Assembly: GCA_947166205.1 (NCBI GenBank)
Contig: CAMVDI010000001.1
Location: forward strand, 1 to 30,536
Length of the DNA: 30,536 bases
DNA from: an uncultured Clostridia bacterium
Lineage (GTDB): Bacteria > Bacillota_A > Clostridia > Christensenellales > Aristaeellaceae
Direction of reading: 5' to 3'
Shown: positions 24,743 to 30,536 of the stretch, piece after piece
How positions within the stretch are numbered: the stretch's first letter is position 1
How the letters are laid out: each line of letters opens with the position of its first letter
The notes under the pieces: generated by a model
The model's input: the letters and a program-made list of their open reading frames with translations, nothing else
The model's database searches: none
What the model was told of the DNA's origin: nothing
Translations under genes and position numbers: made by a program

Positions 24743-24772
24743 GGATCCTCCGACCTCCTTTGCGCTCCGTCT

Positions 24773-24807
24773 TCCAAAAACAGGCCGGGGGCCGACGGCC
24801 CCCAGCC
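24773..24807 (-). terminator. Intra-operon terminator/attenuator after the binding-protein gene
   Basis: On the minus strand GGCTGGGGGCC-GTC-GGCCCCCGGCC (24807-24783) is followed by TGTTTTT. It should reduce expression of the permeases relative to the binding protein, as is common in such operons. Confidence 0.85.
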
Positions 24808-24822
24808 TTGAATTCAGCGGGA

Positions 24823-26241
24823 TTACTTGTCCAGATAGGTCTCGCAGGTCTGCTCGAATCCCTTCAGAACCTCCAGCAGAGCGGCGTCATCGGAAGCGTC
24901 ATAGTTGCCGGCGATGATGTCGTCGCCCAGACCGGTGGCCAGGCTCCAGTAGTTGCCGGGATACTGTCCCTGCGGGACGGTGAAGGCCAGCTGCTCGGCC
25001 AGAGCGCTCAGCGCCACGTCCGCCTTGACGGCCTCGTTCTGCTGCGCGTTCAGGTTGGAGGGGCCCCAGCCCACAGCTTTGTAGCGGGCGACCTGAACCT
25101 CTTCACTGGTCAGGAAAGCGGCCAGCGCGTCGCAGGCGGCCAGCTTGGCATCGTCCGTCTGGGGCTTGACGCCCAGCATCTTGAATCCGCCGAAACCGCT
25201 CAGCTGGAAGCCGTCCGCGGTGGGCAGCTTGGCAGCCGCGTAGTTCTCGCCGAAGGCTTCCTTGGCGGCGCCGGCATCCCAGGTTCCGTCCACGATGGCG
25301 CCGATGTTGTTGCCGGCAGAGACGGAGGAGCCGTTCTGGAAGGCGGGGGACTTGTGCAGGGCGATCATGGCCTTCAGGGCCTTGACGCCTTCATCGGACG
25401 CGTAGGACGCGTTCATCTTGACCAGCTTGCCGTCGTTGTCGGTTTCGAAGGTCAGCTGCGCGCCGGCGCCGAAGAAGAAGGCGGTCTGATACCAGCCGGA
25501 GTTCAGTTCGAAATAGAAATTCTTGCCGGCGGCTTCGCAGTCAGCCAGGATGCCTTCCAGAGTGGAGGGATCCTTGACGACGCTCTTGTCGTAATAGAGG
25601 AAGTAGCCGTTGTCGCTGGTCATGGGATAGGCGTACATGGTCTCGCCCAGGGTCACAGCGGCGACGGAACCGGCGTCATTCTGCGCCTTGACGGTTTCCA
25701 CGTTCTTCTCTTCAACGGTCTCCAGGGCGCCGGCGGCCACCAGGCGGGCCAGCTGATCCTGAGCGAAACCGAAGATGTCAGCGCCAGCTTCCACGTCGGT
25801 AATCATGTTGCCGGCGGCATCGCCTTCGCCCACGGGCTCGACGACAACCGTCATGCCGGCATACTCGGGATGAGCGGCCTTGAAGGCTTCCACCTGTTCC
25901 TTGGTGAAGTCAACCACATTCTCCGCCACCCAGATCTTGACCTCTCCGCTGAAGCCCGCGGCAGGCTCCTCGGCGGGAGCTTCGGCAGGCGCTTCAGTCG
26001 CCTCCTCGGCGGGCGCTTCGGTGGGCGCTTCAGTGGGCGCTTCGGTAGGCGCTTCGGTGGGTGCCTCAGTGGGTTCCGCGGGCGCTTCAGTGGCTTCCGC
26101 GGGCGCTTCGGTCGCTTCGGCGGGCGCTTCAGTGGCGGCGGGCGTTTCCGCAGGCTTGTTGTTGTTCGACACGATCAGAACGACCGCCACGATCGCCACA
26201 ACCAGCACTGCGAGAATCGCAATGAGTTTTTTCTTGTCCAT
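24823..26241 (-). CDS. Maltose/oligosaccharide-binding protein, membrane-anchored (MalE-like)
   Basis: This 472-residue solute-binding protein of ABC family 1 has an N-terminal hydrophobic helix (about 6-25, LIAILAVLVVAIVAVVLIV) and no lipobox Cys, so it is probably held by an uncleaved helix instead of a lipid. A linker of TEAP/AEAP repeats (about 30-92) lifts the domain from the membrane. The binding fold starts at GEVKIWVAENVVDFTKEQVEAFK and includes TSDNGYFLYYDKSVV and a C-terminal FEQTCETYLDK. GGAGGAGAGG precedes the ATG. Its own promoter and repeats lie 190 nt upstream, and a terminator follows, so it is the most strongly expressed gene of the set. It probably binds maltodextrins. Confidence 0.93.
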   Translation of the reverse strand: MDKKKLIAILAVLVVAIVAVVLIVSNNNKPAETPAATEAPAEATEAPAEATEAPAEPTEAPTEAPTEAPTEAPTEAPAEEATEAPAEAPAEEPAAGFSGEVKIWVAENVVDFTKEQVEAFKAAHPEYAGMTVVVEPVGEGDAAGNMITDVEAGADIFGFAQDQLARLVAAGALETVEEKNVETVKAQNDAGSVAAVTLGETMYAYPMTSDNGYFLYYDKSVVKDPSTLEGILADCEAAGKNFYFELNSGWYQTAFFFGAGAQLTFETDNDGKLVKMNASYASDEGVKALKAMIALHKSPAFQNGSSVSAGNNIGAIVDGTWDAGAAKEAFGENYAAAKLPTADGFQLSGFGGFKMLGVKPQTDDAKLAACDALAAFLTSEEVQVARYKAVGWGPSNLNAQQNEAVKADVALSALAEQLAFTVPQGQYPGNYWSLATGLGDDIIAGNYDASDDAALLEVLKGFEQTCETYLDK

Positions 26242-26435
26242 GGTATTCCTCTCCTCCGATTTGTTTTTCGGGACGATCCCCGCCCTCCGGCTTCGTCAGC
26301 GGACGAAACCGCCCGGCCGGGAAAGATCCCCTTCGGCCTTTCGGCCTGAGCGTTCCCGGAATGCCGCCGGGACGGCGAAAACAGCATAAAACGCCCGTGG
26401 AAAACCCCCGGAACTATCTGTCTTCCCTCCACGGC
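26242..26435 (-). other. Long GC-rich leader of the binding-protein message
   Basis: About 190 nt separate the promoter from the malE-like ATG. The stretch has no gene but several small inverted repeats, for example AGGCCGAAAGGCC with a GAAA loop. I could not match it to a known riboswitch. It may simply stabilise the message. Confidence 0.4.
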
Positions 26436-26464
26436 ATGATAGCACAAAACAGGATGAATGTCCA
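26436..26464 (-). promoter_or_regulatory. SigA-type promoter of the malE-like operon
   Basis: On the minus strand TGGACA (26464-26459), a 17-base spacer and TATCAT (26441-26436) each match the consensus at five of six positions. The 24-nt direct repeats begin 7 bases upstream of the -35. Confidence 0.75.
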
Positions 26465-26471
26465 TAATCCG

Positions 26472-26518
26472 GCAAAATTTATGCCCGGATTCTGTGCAAA
26501 TTTTATGCCCGGATTCTG
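26472..26518 (-). repeat. Two direct repeats upstream of the malE-like promoter
   Basis: Two 23-nt copies, 26472-26494 and 26496-26518, differ at one base and share TTTATGCCCGGATTCTG on the plus strand. Their start-to-start step is 24 nt, just over two helical turns, so a dimeric activator could bind the same DNA face. A partial third copy (ATAATCCGG) is at 26464. AraC-type or response-regulator binding is a guess. Confidence 0.75.
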
Positions 26519-26615
26519 CAGTTTTCCGGCCCGGTTCCGGTCCCATCCCCGCCCGGAAAGCCGGGCACGGCCCGCGCCGGAAAAATCGTACAGAAACGGA
26601 TGCCGGTCCCGCCTC

Positions 26616-28184
26616 TCACTCCTCCCGGGTCAGGAGGGCGGTGGTCTGCTTCCCGAGGGTCAGCACCGTTCCCTCCAGGGAAGCCTCTCCCCGGCCGATC
26701 CATCCGCTGATCCGCCAGGCGCCGGCCAGCTGCGGGTCCCCGGCGAGATCCACCGCCGCCGCCCGGGTGGTCGTGTTGTGCACCACCGCCAGGTCCCGGC
26801 CTTCCCAGGAGAACAGGAAGCCGCCCGCCTTCGTGTCCGGCAGGCGCAGGGCCCGGCATTCCCCCCGGGAGATCTCCGGATGCGCCTTCCGCAGGGCGAT
26901 CACCTTCCGGTAATAGTGCAGCAGGCTGTTCTCCTCCGCCTCCATGGAGGCCACGGTGGCCTCCGTCTGCTTTCCGTAGTCCGCCCCTTCCGGATCGGAT
27001 ACCGTGTCCCCGTCGCCCCAGCGCATGGCCAGCCGGCGGTTGGCGTCCGTGTTCGCGCCGCCCCGGGACCCGCGCATTCCGATCTCCTCGCCGTAATAGA
27101 TGAAGGGAGTGCCCGGCCCGAGCAGGTAGAGATTCGCCGCCATCCGGATCCGGCCGTTGCTCTCCGGCAGGAAGCCCGCCGCCCGGTCCATGTCGTGATT
27201 GGAGAGGAAGGGCACCACCGTCCCCTCCGCCCGGTGCGCCCGGACGGCCGCCAGATACTCCTCCATATAGGCCGCGTACCTGTTCACGTTTCCCGCGCCG
27301 GCGGTGCCGGCGATCAGCCCTTCCGCCCCGGCCAGCGTGAAATTGAAGCAGTCCGCGGCCCCGGCGTACTGGAGCGTCACCGGATCGCTGTCCCAGACCT
27401 CCGCTACCATCCGGATATCCGGCCGGAGAGCCCTCAGCTCCCCGCAGAAGGCCTCCCAGAAGGCCGCGGAACGGGCGTTGTCCCCGAAATGGATATATTT
27501 GGCCGCGTCAAAGCGGAATCCGTCCGCCCCCAGATTCAGATAGTACCGGGCGATATCCAGGGCCGCCTGCCGGACCGCCTCATTGTCATAGTTCAGCTCC
27601 GGCATGTCCGGCGAGAAATTTCCCTCGTACCACAGATCCGTCCCCGGGATCGGATAGCAGGTATGCCCCGCAGGGATCGATCCGCCCTCATGGCAGATGT
27701 ACCAGTCGTAGTATTCGTTTTCCGCGTCCCCGCTCTGCCTCGCCCGGACGAAGGCGTCGAACCAGGGGTGGGTCCGGCTGGTATGGTTCAGGGGCAGATC
27801 CAGGATCAGGCTGATTCCCCGGGCGTGGCATCCGGCGATCAGCGCTTCCAGGTCCGCCATGGATCCGAACCGCGGGTCCACCGCGTAATAATCCGCCACA
27901 TCATATTTGTGATAGGAGGGGGAAGCGAACACCGGCGTCAGCCAGATGCCCTCGATCCCCAGGCTGGCCCCGGAGGCCGGATCCCCGTCGTTCAGGTAGT
28001 CCAGCCGGTTCAGGATTCCCCTCAGGTCCCCCGTCCCGTCCCCGTCGCTGTCGGAGAAGGAGCCGGGAAAAATCTCATAGAACACGATATCCCGCCGCTC
28101 CGCGGCCTCCGCCCCTCCCCGGGCCGGGAGGAGAAGCGGCAGCGCGCAGCACAGGATCAGCATCATCGCAGACAGTCTTTTCAT
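26616..28184 (-). CDS. Exported GH13 alpha-amylase family enzyme
   Basis: This 522-residue enzyme has a signal peptide (MKRLSAMMLILCCALPLLLP, ending near ARGGAEA), so it works outside the membrane. The GH13 barrel shows LNHTS, GFRFDAAKY with nucleophile Asp226, VAEVW with acid/base Glu262 and LSNHD with Asp331. The loop DSDGDGTGDLRGI resembles the calcium-binding loop of oligosaccharide-active GH13 enzymes. The C-terminal beta domain is small. It should cut alpha-1,4 glucans or malto-oligosaccharides; the product would feed the transporter encoded downstream. GGGGAGGAGG precedes the ATG. The subfamily (amylase, glucosidase, or neopullulanase-like) is not settled by reading. Confidence 0.92.
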   Translation of the reverse strand: MKRLSAMMLILCCALPLLLPARGGAEAAERRDIVFYEIFPGSFSDSDGDGTGDLRGILNRLDYLNDGDPASGASLGIEGIWLTPVFASPSYHKYDVADYYAVDPRFGSMADLEALIAGCHARGISLILDLPLNHTSRTHPWFDAFVRARQSGDAENEYYDWYICHEGGSIPAGHTCYPIPGTDLWYEGNFSPDMPELNYDNEAVRQAALDIARYYLNLGADGFRFDAAKYIHFGDNARSAAFWEAFCGELRALRPDIRMVAEVWDSDPVTLQYAGAADCFNFTLAGAEGLIAGTAGAGNVNRYAAYMEEYLAAVRAHRAEGTVVPFLSNHDMDRAAGFLPESNGRIRMAANLYLLGPGTPFIYYGEEIGMRGSRGGANTDANRRLAMRWGDGDTVSDPEGADYGKQTEATVASMEAEENSLLHYYRKVIALRKAHPEISRGECRALRLPDTKAGGFLFSWEGRDLAVVHNTTTRAAAVDLAGDPQLAGAWRISGWIGRGEASLEGTVLTLGKQTTALLTREE

Positions 28185-28204
28185 GGGTTCCAGCCTCCTC
28201 CCCG

Positions 28205-28257
28205 CGGCGGGTTCCCCGCCGTCGGACTCTGAACACGGGCCGCCCCGGGGCGGCCCG
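28205..28257 (-). other. Two hairpins between fucosidase and amylase genes
   Basis: A perfect 22-nt palindrome (28236-28257, centred on CCCCGGGG) extends with G-U pairs and is followed on the minus strand by only a short TGTT. A second stem CGGCGGG-GAA-CCCGCCG lies at 28221-28205, just before the amylase RBS. The first may be a weak terminator, the second may affect amylase translation. Confidence 0.6.
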
Positions 28258-28284
28258 CGTCGCCGGTTTTTCAGCCCTGCCGGA

Positions 28285-29784
28285 TCAGATCAGGGTCAGC
28301 CGGAAAGCCACGGGAGCTTCCGATCCCTTCCCTTCCGTCCGGATCTCCAGCCCCTCCGCCGTCTGGCGGAAGGACAGCACCCGATGGGCCGGATCCAGCG
28401 CCTCCGCCTTCTCCAGGATCACGTTGGGCGTGGACTGACTGTTCTCCTTCCCCCGGTTTCCGAGGCAGCGCACCAGATACCGCCCGTCCTCCGATCCCTT
28501 CATCGCGATGGCGTACAGGTTTCCGTTGTTTTCGGTGAACCGGAAATCCCGGGAGGTGTAGGGCGTGTCCTTCGTATCGCTGAAGGCCCCGGTGGCCGGC
28601 TCCGTGGGGCCCTCCTCCTGGATCATGAAGGGCCGGCTTCCGTAGATCGCCTCCCCGTTGATCCGGAGCCAGTCCCCGATGCCTTCCAGGATCCGTACAT
28701 CCTCGTCGGAGAAGGTTCCGTCCGCCTTCGGGCCCACGTTCAGCAGCATGCAGCCGTTCTTGGCCACCGCATCCGTCAGGTCCCGCAGGATGCTCTCCGG
28801 GGACTTGTACACGTTTTCCGTTGTATAGCACCAGGAGTTCCGGGCCGCGGCGGTATCCGTCTGCCAGGGTTCCGGCGGCGCCGTCCGCAGGCCGCCCCGC
28901 TCCATGTCCCGGGTCGCCGCGCCGAAGGCGAAGGCCCCCATCTTGTTGATGAGCATCACCTCTTCGCCCCATTCCGCCGCCCGGTTATAGTAGTAGGCGG
29001 CGATCTTCCGCAGATAGGGGCGGGCCTTCCGGTGCATGATCCACCAGTCAAAATACAGCTGTTTCGGCCGGAAGCGGTCGATAATCTCCACCGTCCGGAA
29101 CATCCAGTCCTCCAGGTATTCCGCGGTGGGTTCCGGCCCGGCGTCGTAGTTTCCGCCGATCTCCTCATCCGGCACCGGCATGGACGGCCAGTACAGATGG
29201 GTCCGGTCATCCGCGCTTTCCTTCACGTCCGACTCATAATCCCGGCCGTGGCTCAGGAAAAACCAGTGCTCAATCCGGTGGGTGGAGGCGCAGTTCACCA
29301 TTCCCTCCTTCCGGATCTCCTCCGTCAGCTCCCCGATCAGATCCCGCTTCGGGCCCATCTCCGCCGCGTTCCATCCGGACAGCTCGCTGCGGTACATCTG
29401 GAATCCGTCGTGATGCTCCGCCACCGGCACCACGTAGCGGGCGCCGGCCCGGCGGAACAGGGCGCACCAGGCGGCGGGGTCAAACTTTTCGGCCCGGAAC
29501 AGGGGGATAAAATCCTTGTACCCGAACCGGTCCTGGGGTCCCCAGGTCTCCGCGTGATGGGTGAAGGCCCTGGAGCCGGGAATATACATGTTCCGGGGGT
29601 ACCACTCGTTGTCATAGGCGGGTACGCTGTAAACGCCCCAGTGGATGAAAATGCCGAATTTCGCGTCCCGGAACCACTGGGGCGTCTCATGACGCGTCAG
29701 GGATGCCCAGGTGTCGCTGTAGGGACCCCTTTCAATCACTTCATCGATCTTCTCCCGCCATTTTCCTGCCTCGTAGGGATGCAT
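28285..29784 (-). CDS. GH29 alpha-L-fucosidase, cytoplasmic
   Basis: This 499-residue enzyme has GH29 features: WFRDAKFGIFIHWG (His48) at the N-terminus, AEHHDGFQMY (His124, His125), and the nucleophile strand QLYFDWW with Asp246. The later stretch LLNVGPKADGTF is also characteristic. A small C-terminal beta domain ends the protein. No signal peptide is present, so it should hydrolyse fucosylated oligosaccharides inside the cell. AAGGAGGAG precedes the ATG at 29784. It lies first in the minus-strand carbohydrate set, 100 nt before the amylase gene, but the pairing of fucose release with glucan use is unusual and they may be only neighbours. Confidence 0.93.
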   Translation of the reverse strand: MHPYEAGKWREKIDEVIERGPYSDTWASLTRHETPQWFRDAKFGIFIHWGVYSVPAYDNEWYPRNMYIPGSRAFTHHAETWGPQDRFGYKDFIPLFRAEKFDPAAWCALFRRAGARYVVPVAEHHDGFQMYRSELSGWNAAEMGPKRDLIGELTEEIRKEGMVNCASTHRIEHWFFLSHGRDYESDVKESADDRTHLYWPSMPVPDEEIGGNYDAGPEPTAEYLEDWMFRTVEIIDRFRPKQLYFDWWIMHRKARPYLRKIAAYYYNRAAEWGEEVMLINKMGAFAFGAATRDMERGGLRTAPPEPWQTDTAAARNSWCYTTENVYKSPESILRDLTDAVAKNGCMLLNVGPKADGTFSDEDVRILEGIGDWLRINGEAIYGSRPFMIQEEGPTEPATGAFSDTKDTPYTSRDFRFTENNGNLYAIAMKGSEDGRYLVRCLGNRGKENSQSTPNVILEKAEALDPAHRVLSFRQTAEGLEIRTEGKGSEAPVAFRLTLI

Positions 29785-29813
29785 GCCGCGCTCCTCCTTC
29801 GTCCGCTTTCTGT

Positions 29814-29823
29814 TTTGTACAAA
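29814..29823. promoter_or_regulatory. Palindrome in the fucosidase upstream region
   Basis: TTTGTACAAA is a perfect 10-base palindrome 30 nt before the fucosidase ATG. It may be an operator, but it is short and could be chance. The remaining bases between 29785 and 29968 hold TATAAT-like stretches but no promoter with a convincing -35. Confidence 0.3.
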
Positions 29824-29968
29824 GGTTCCGATCTCTAATAATTCGATCGTTCCGGGTTATAATCCTTCCGGGAAAAAAGCATTCGAAGATTACATTGGAA
29901 CGTCATCGCCCTGGCGGTCTTCACCGTCCGGAAGATGCTGAAGAAGAAATAAATAAAGACAGAAAGAC

Positions 29969-29993
29969 GCCCCGGGCGCTCCGCGCCCGGGGC
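29969..29993 (-). terminator. Probable terminator of clpB
   Basis: GCCCCGGGCGC (29969-29979) pairs perfectly with GCGCCCGGGGC (29983-29993) around a three-base loop. On the minus strand GTCTTTCTGTCTTTATT follows, a moderately T-rich tail, about 25 nt after the clpB stop. Confidence 0.75.
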
Positions 29994-30016
29994 TGTTTTC
30001 TGTCCTGTTTTCCCGC

Positions 30017-30536
30017 TCAGCGGATCTCAAAGTCTCCGCTTTCGTTCAGATCCACCGTGAGCACCGCGCCGGGATCCACGTCCCCGCGGATGATCCGGCG
30101 GGCGATCAGGGTTTCCACCTTGCTCTGGAGGTACCGCTTCAGGGGTCTCGCGCCGAACACGGGGTCAAATCCCCGGTCAATGACGGCCTCCATCGCCCGG
30201 TCCGTCAGCTTCACGCTCAGCCGCTTCTCCGCCATCCGGGCATTCAGGTTTTTCACCATCAGCTCCACGATGGCCGCGATCTCCGTCCGGGTCAGGGGCT
30301 TGTAGTACACGATTTCATCAATCCGGTTCAGGAATTCCGGACGGAAATGGGTCTTCAGCAGCCGGTCCACGCGGGAGCGGGCTTCCTCGGTGATCGCTCC
30401 GTCCTGAATGCCCTCCAGGATATGCTCGCTGCCCAGGTTGCTGGTCATGATCAGAATGGTGTTCTTGAAATCCACCGTGCGGCCCTGGCTGTCGGTGATC
30501 CGGCCGTCGTCCAGCACCTGCAGCAGCACATTGAAC
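30017..30536 (-). CDS. clpB: ATP-dependent chaperone ClpB, C-terminal part
   Basis: The 172 visible codons are the end of the second AAA+ module of ClpB, which extracts proteins from aggregates together with DnaK. Visible landmarks are FNVLLQVLDDGR, GRTVDFKNTILIMTSN (sensor 1), HFRPEFLNRIDE (arginine finger region) and GARPLKR (sensor 2), followed by the small D2 domain. The rest of the gene is outside the window. It is a housekeeping gene and appears unrelated to its neighbours, marking the edge of the carbohydrate locus. Confidence 0.95.
   Translation of the reverse strand, partial: FNVLLQVLDDGRITDSQGRTVDFKNTILIMTSNLGSEHILEGIQDGAITEEARSRVDRLLKTHFRPEFLNRIDEIVYYKPLTRTEIAAIVELMVKNLNARMAEKRLSVKLTDRAMEAVIDRGFDPVFGARPLKRYLQSKVETLIARRIIRGDVDPGAVLTVDLNESGDFEIR

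Noticed and set aside
26250..26301. Hammerhead ribozyme-like CTGACGA and GAAA elements on the minus strand
   Set aside because: The bases between and around them do not form the required stems II and III, so it is taken as chance.
29880..29952. Short plus-strand frame ending VFTVRKMLKKK
   Set aside because: No ATG and no ribosome binding site; too short to support a gene or a remnant.
1..30536. Insertion sequences, prophage genes, tRNA or rRNA genes
   Set aside because: No transposase, integrase, phage structural gene or RNA gene was recognised on either strand.

Overview
This window looks like chromosomal DNA from a GC-rich member of the Clostridia (Bacillota), probably a gut or rumen anaerobe. 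The basis is the Nif11-leader/NHLM-type peptide export genes, a BspA-type leucine-rich-repeat lipoprotein, a MalEFG/MsmX-type sugar transporter with Thr-Glu-Ala-Pro linkers, and strong AGGAGG-like ribosome binding sites. The genus cannot be fixed by reading alone; an Aristaeella/Christensenellales-like rumen Clostridium is only a guess.

Positions 1-7250 hold a ribosomally made, modified peptide (RiPP) locus. A Ser/Thr protein kinase (minus strand, runs off the left edge) is divergent from a LanM-type enzyme whose dehydratase residues are intact but whose cyclase zinc site is gone. Next come a small AtpZ/AtpI-like membrane protein, two Nif11-leader precursors, a terminator, and a radical SAM/SPASM enzyme. 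Two more Nif11-leader precursors lie on the opposite strand. Of the four predicted cores, only one contains a cysteine.

Positions 7250-18156 are one long minus-strand operon, transcribed right to left: an ECF-like sigma factor, HlyD-type adaptor, C39-peptidase ABC exporter, NHLM ABC exporter, STAS protein, TIR-FHA-FHA protein, and LRR lipoprotein. Several of the genes overlap by 4 nt. Divergent from it are a PAP2 phosphatase and a PP2C phosphatase. A promoter motif, TGWAAC-N17-RTATAKMATG, recurs before the kinase, the plus-strand precursor operon and the minus-strand precursor operon, with weaker versions before lanM and the PP2C gene. This suggests that the kinase, phosphatase, modifying enzyme and precursors form a regulon, possibly driven by the sigma factor encoded in the export operon.

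Positions 20315-21049 encode a stand-alone protein with an XRE-type helix-turn-helix fused to a histone-H1-like Lys/Ala/Ser/Thr tail. Positions 21159-29784 are a minus-strand carbohydrate locus: GH29 alpha-L-fucosidase, exported GH13 amylase, membrane-anchored MalE-like binding protein, MalF- and MalG-like permeases and MsmX/UgpC-like ATPase. At the right edge is the C-terminal part of ClpB.

The likely exciting system is the RiPP locus: a dehydratase-competent, cyclase-dead LanM and a radical SAM enzyme acting on nearly cysteine-free Nif11 precursors, tied to kinase/phosphatase/FHA/STAS/TIR signalling through a shared promoter motif.
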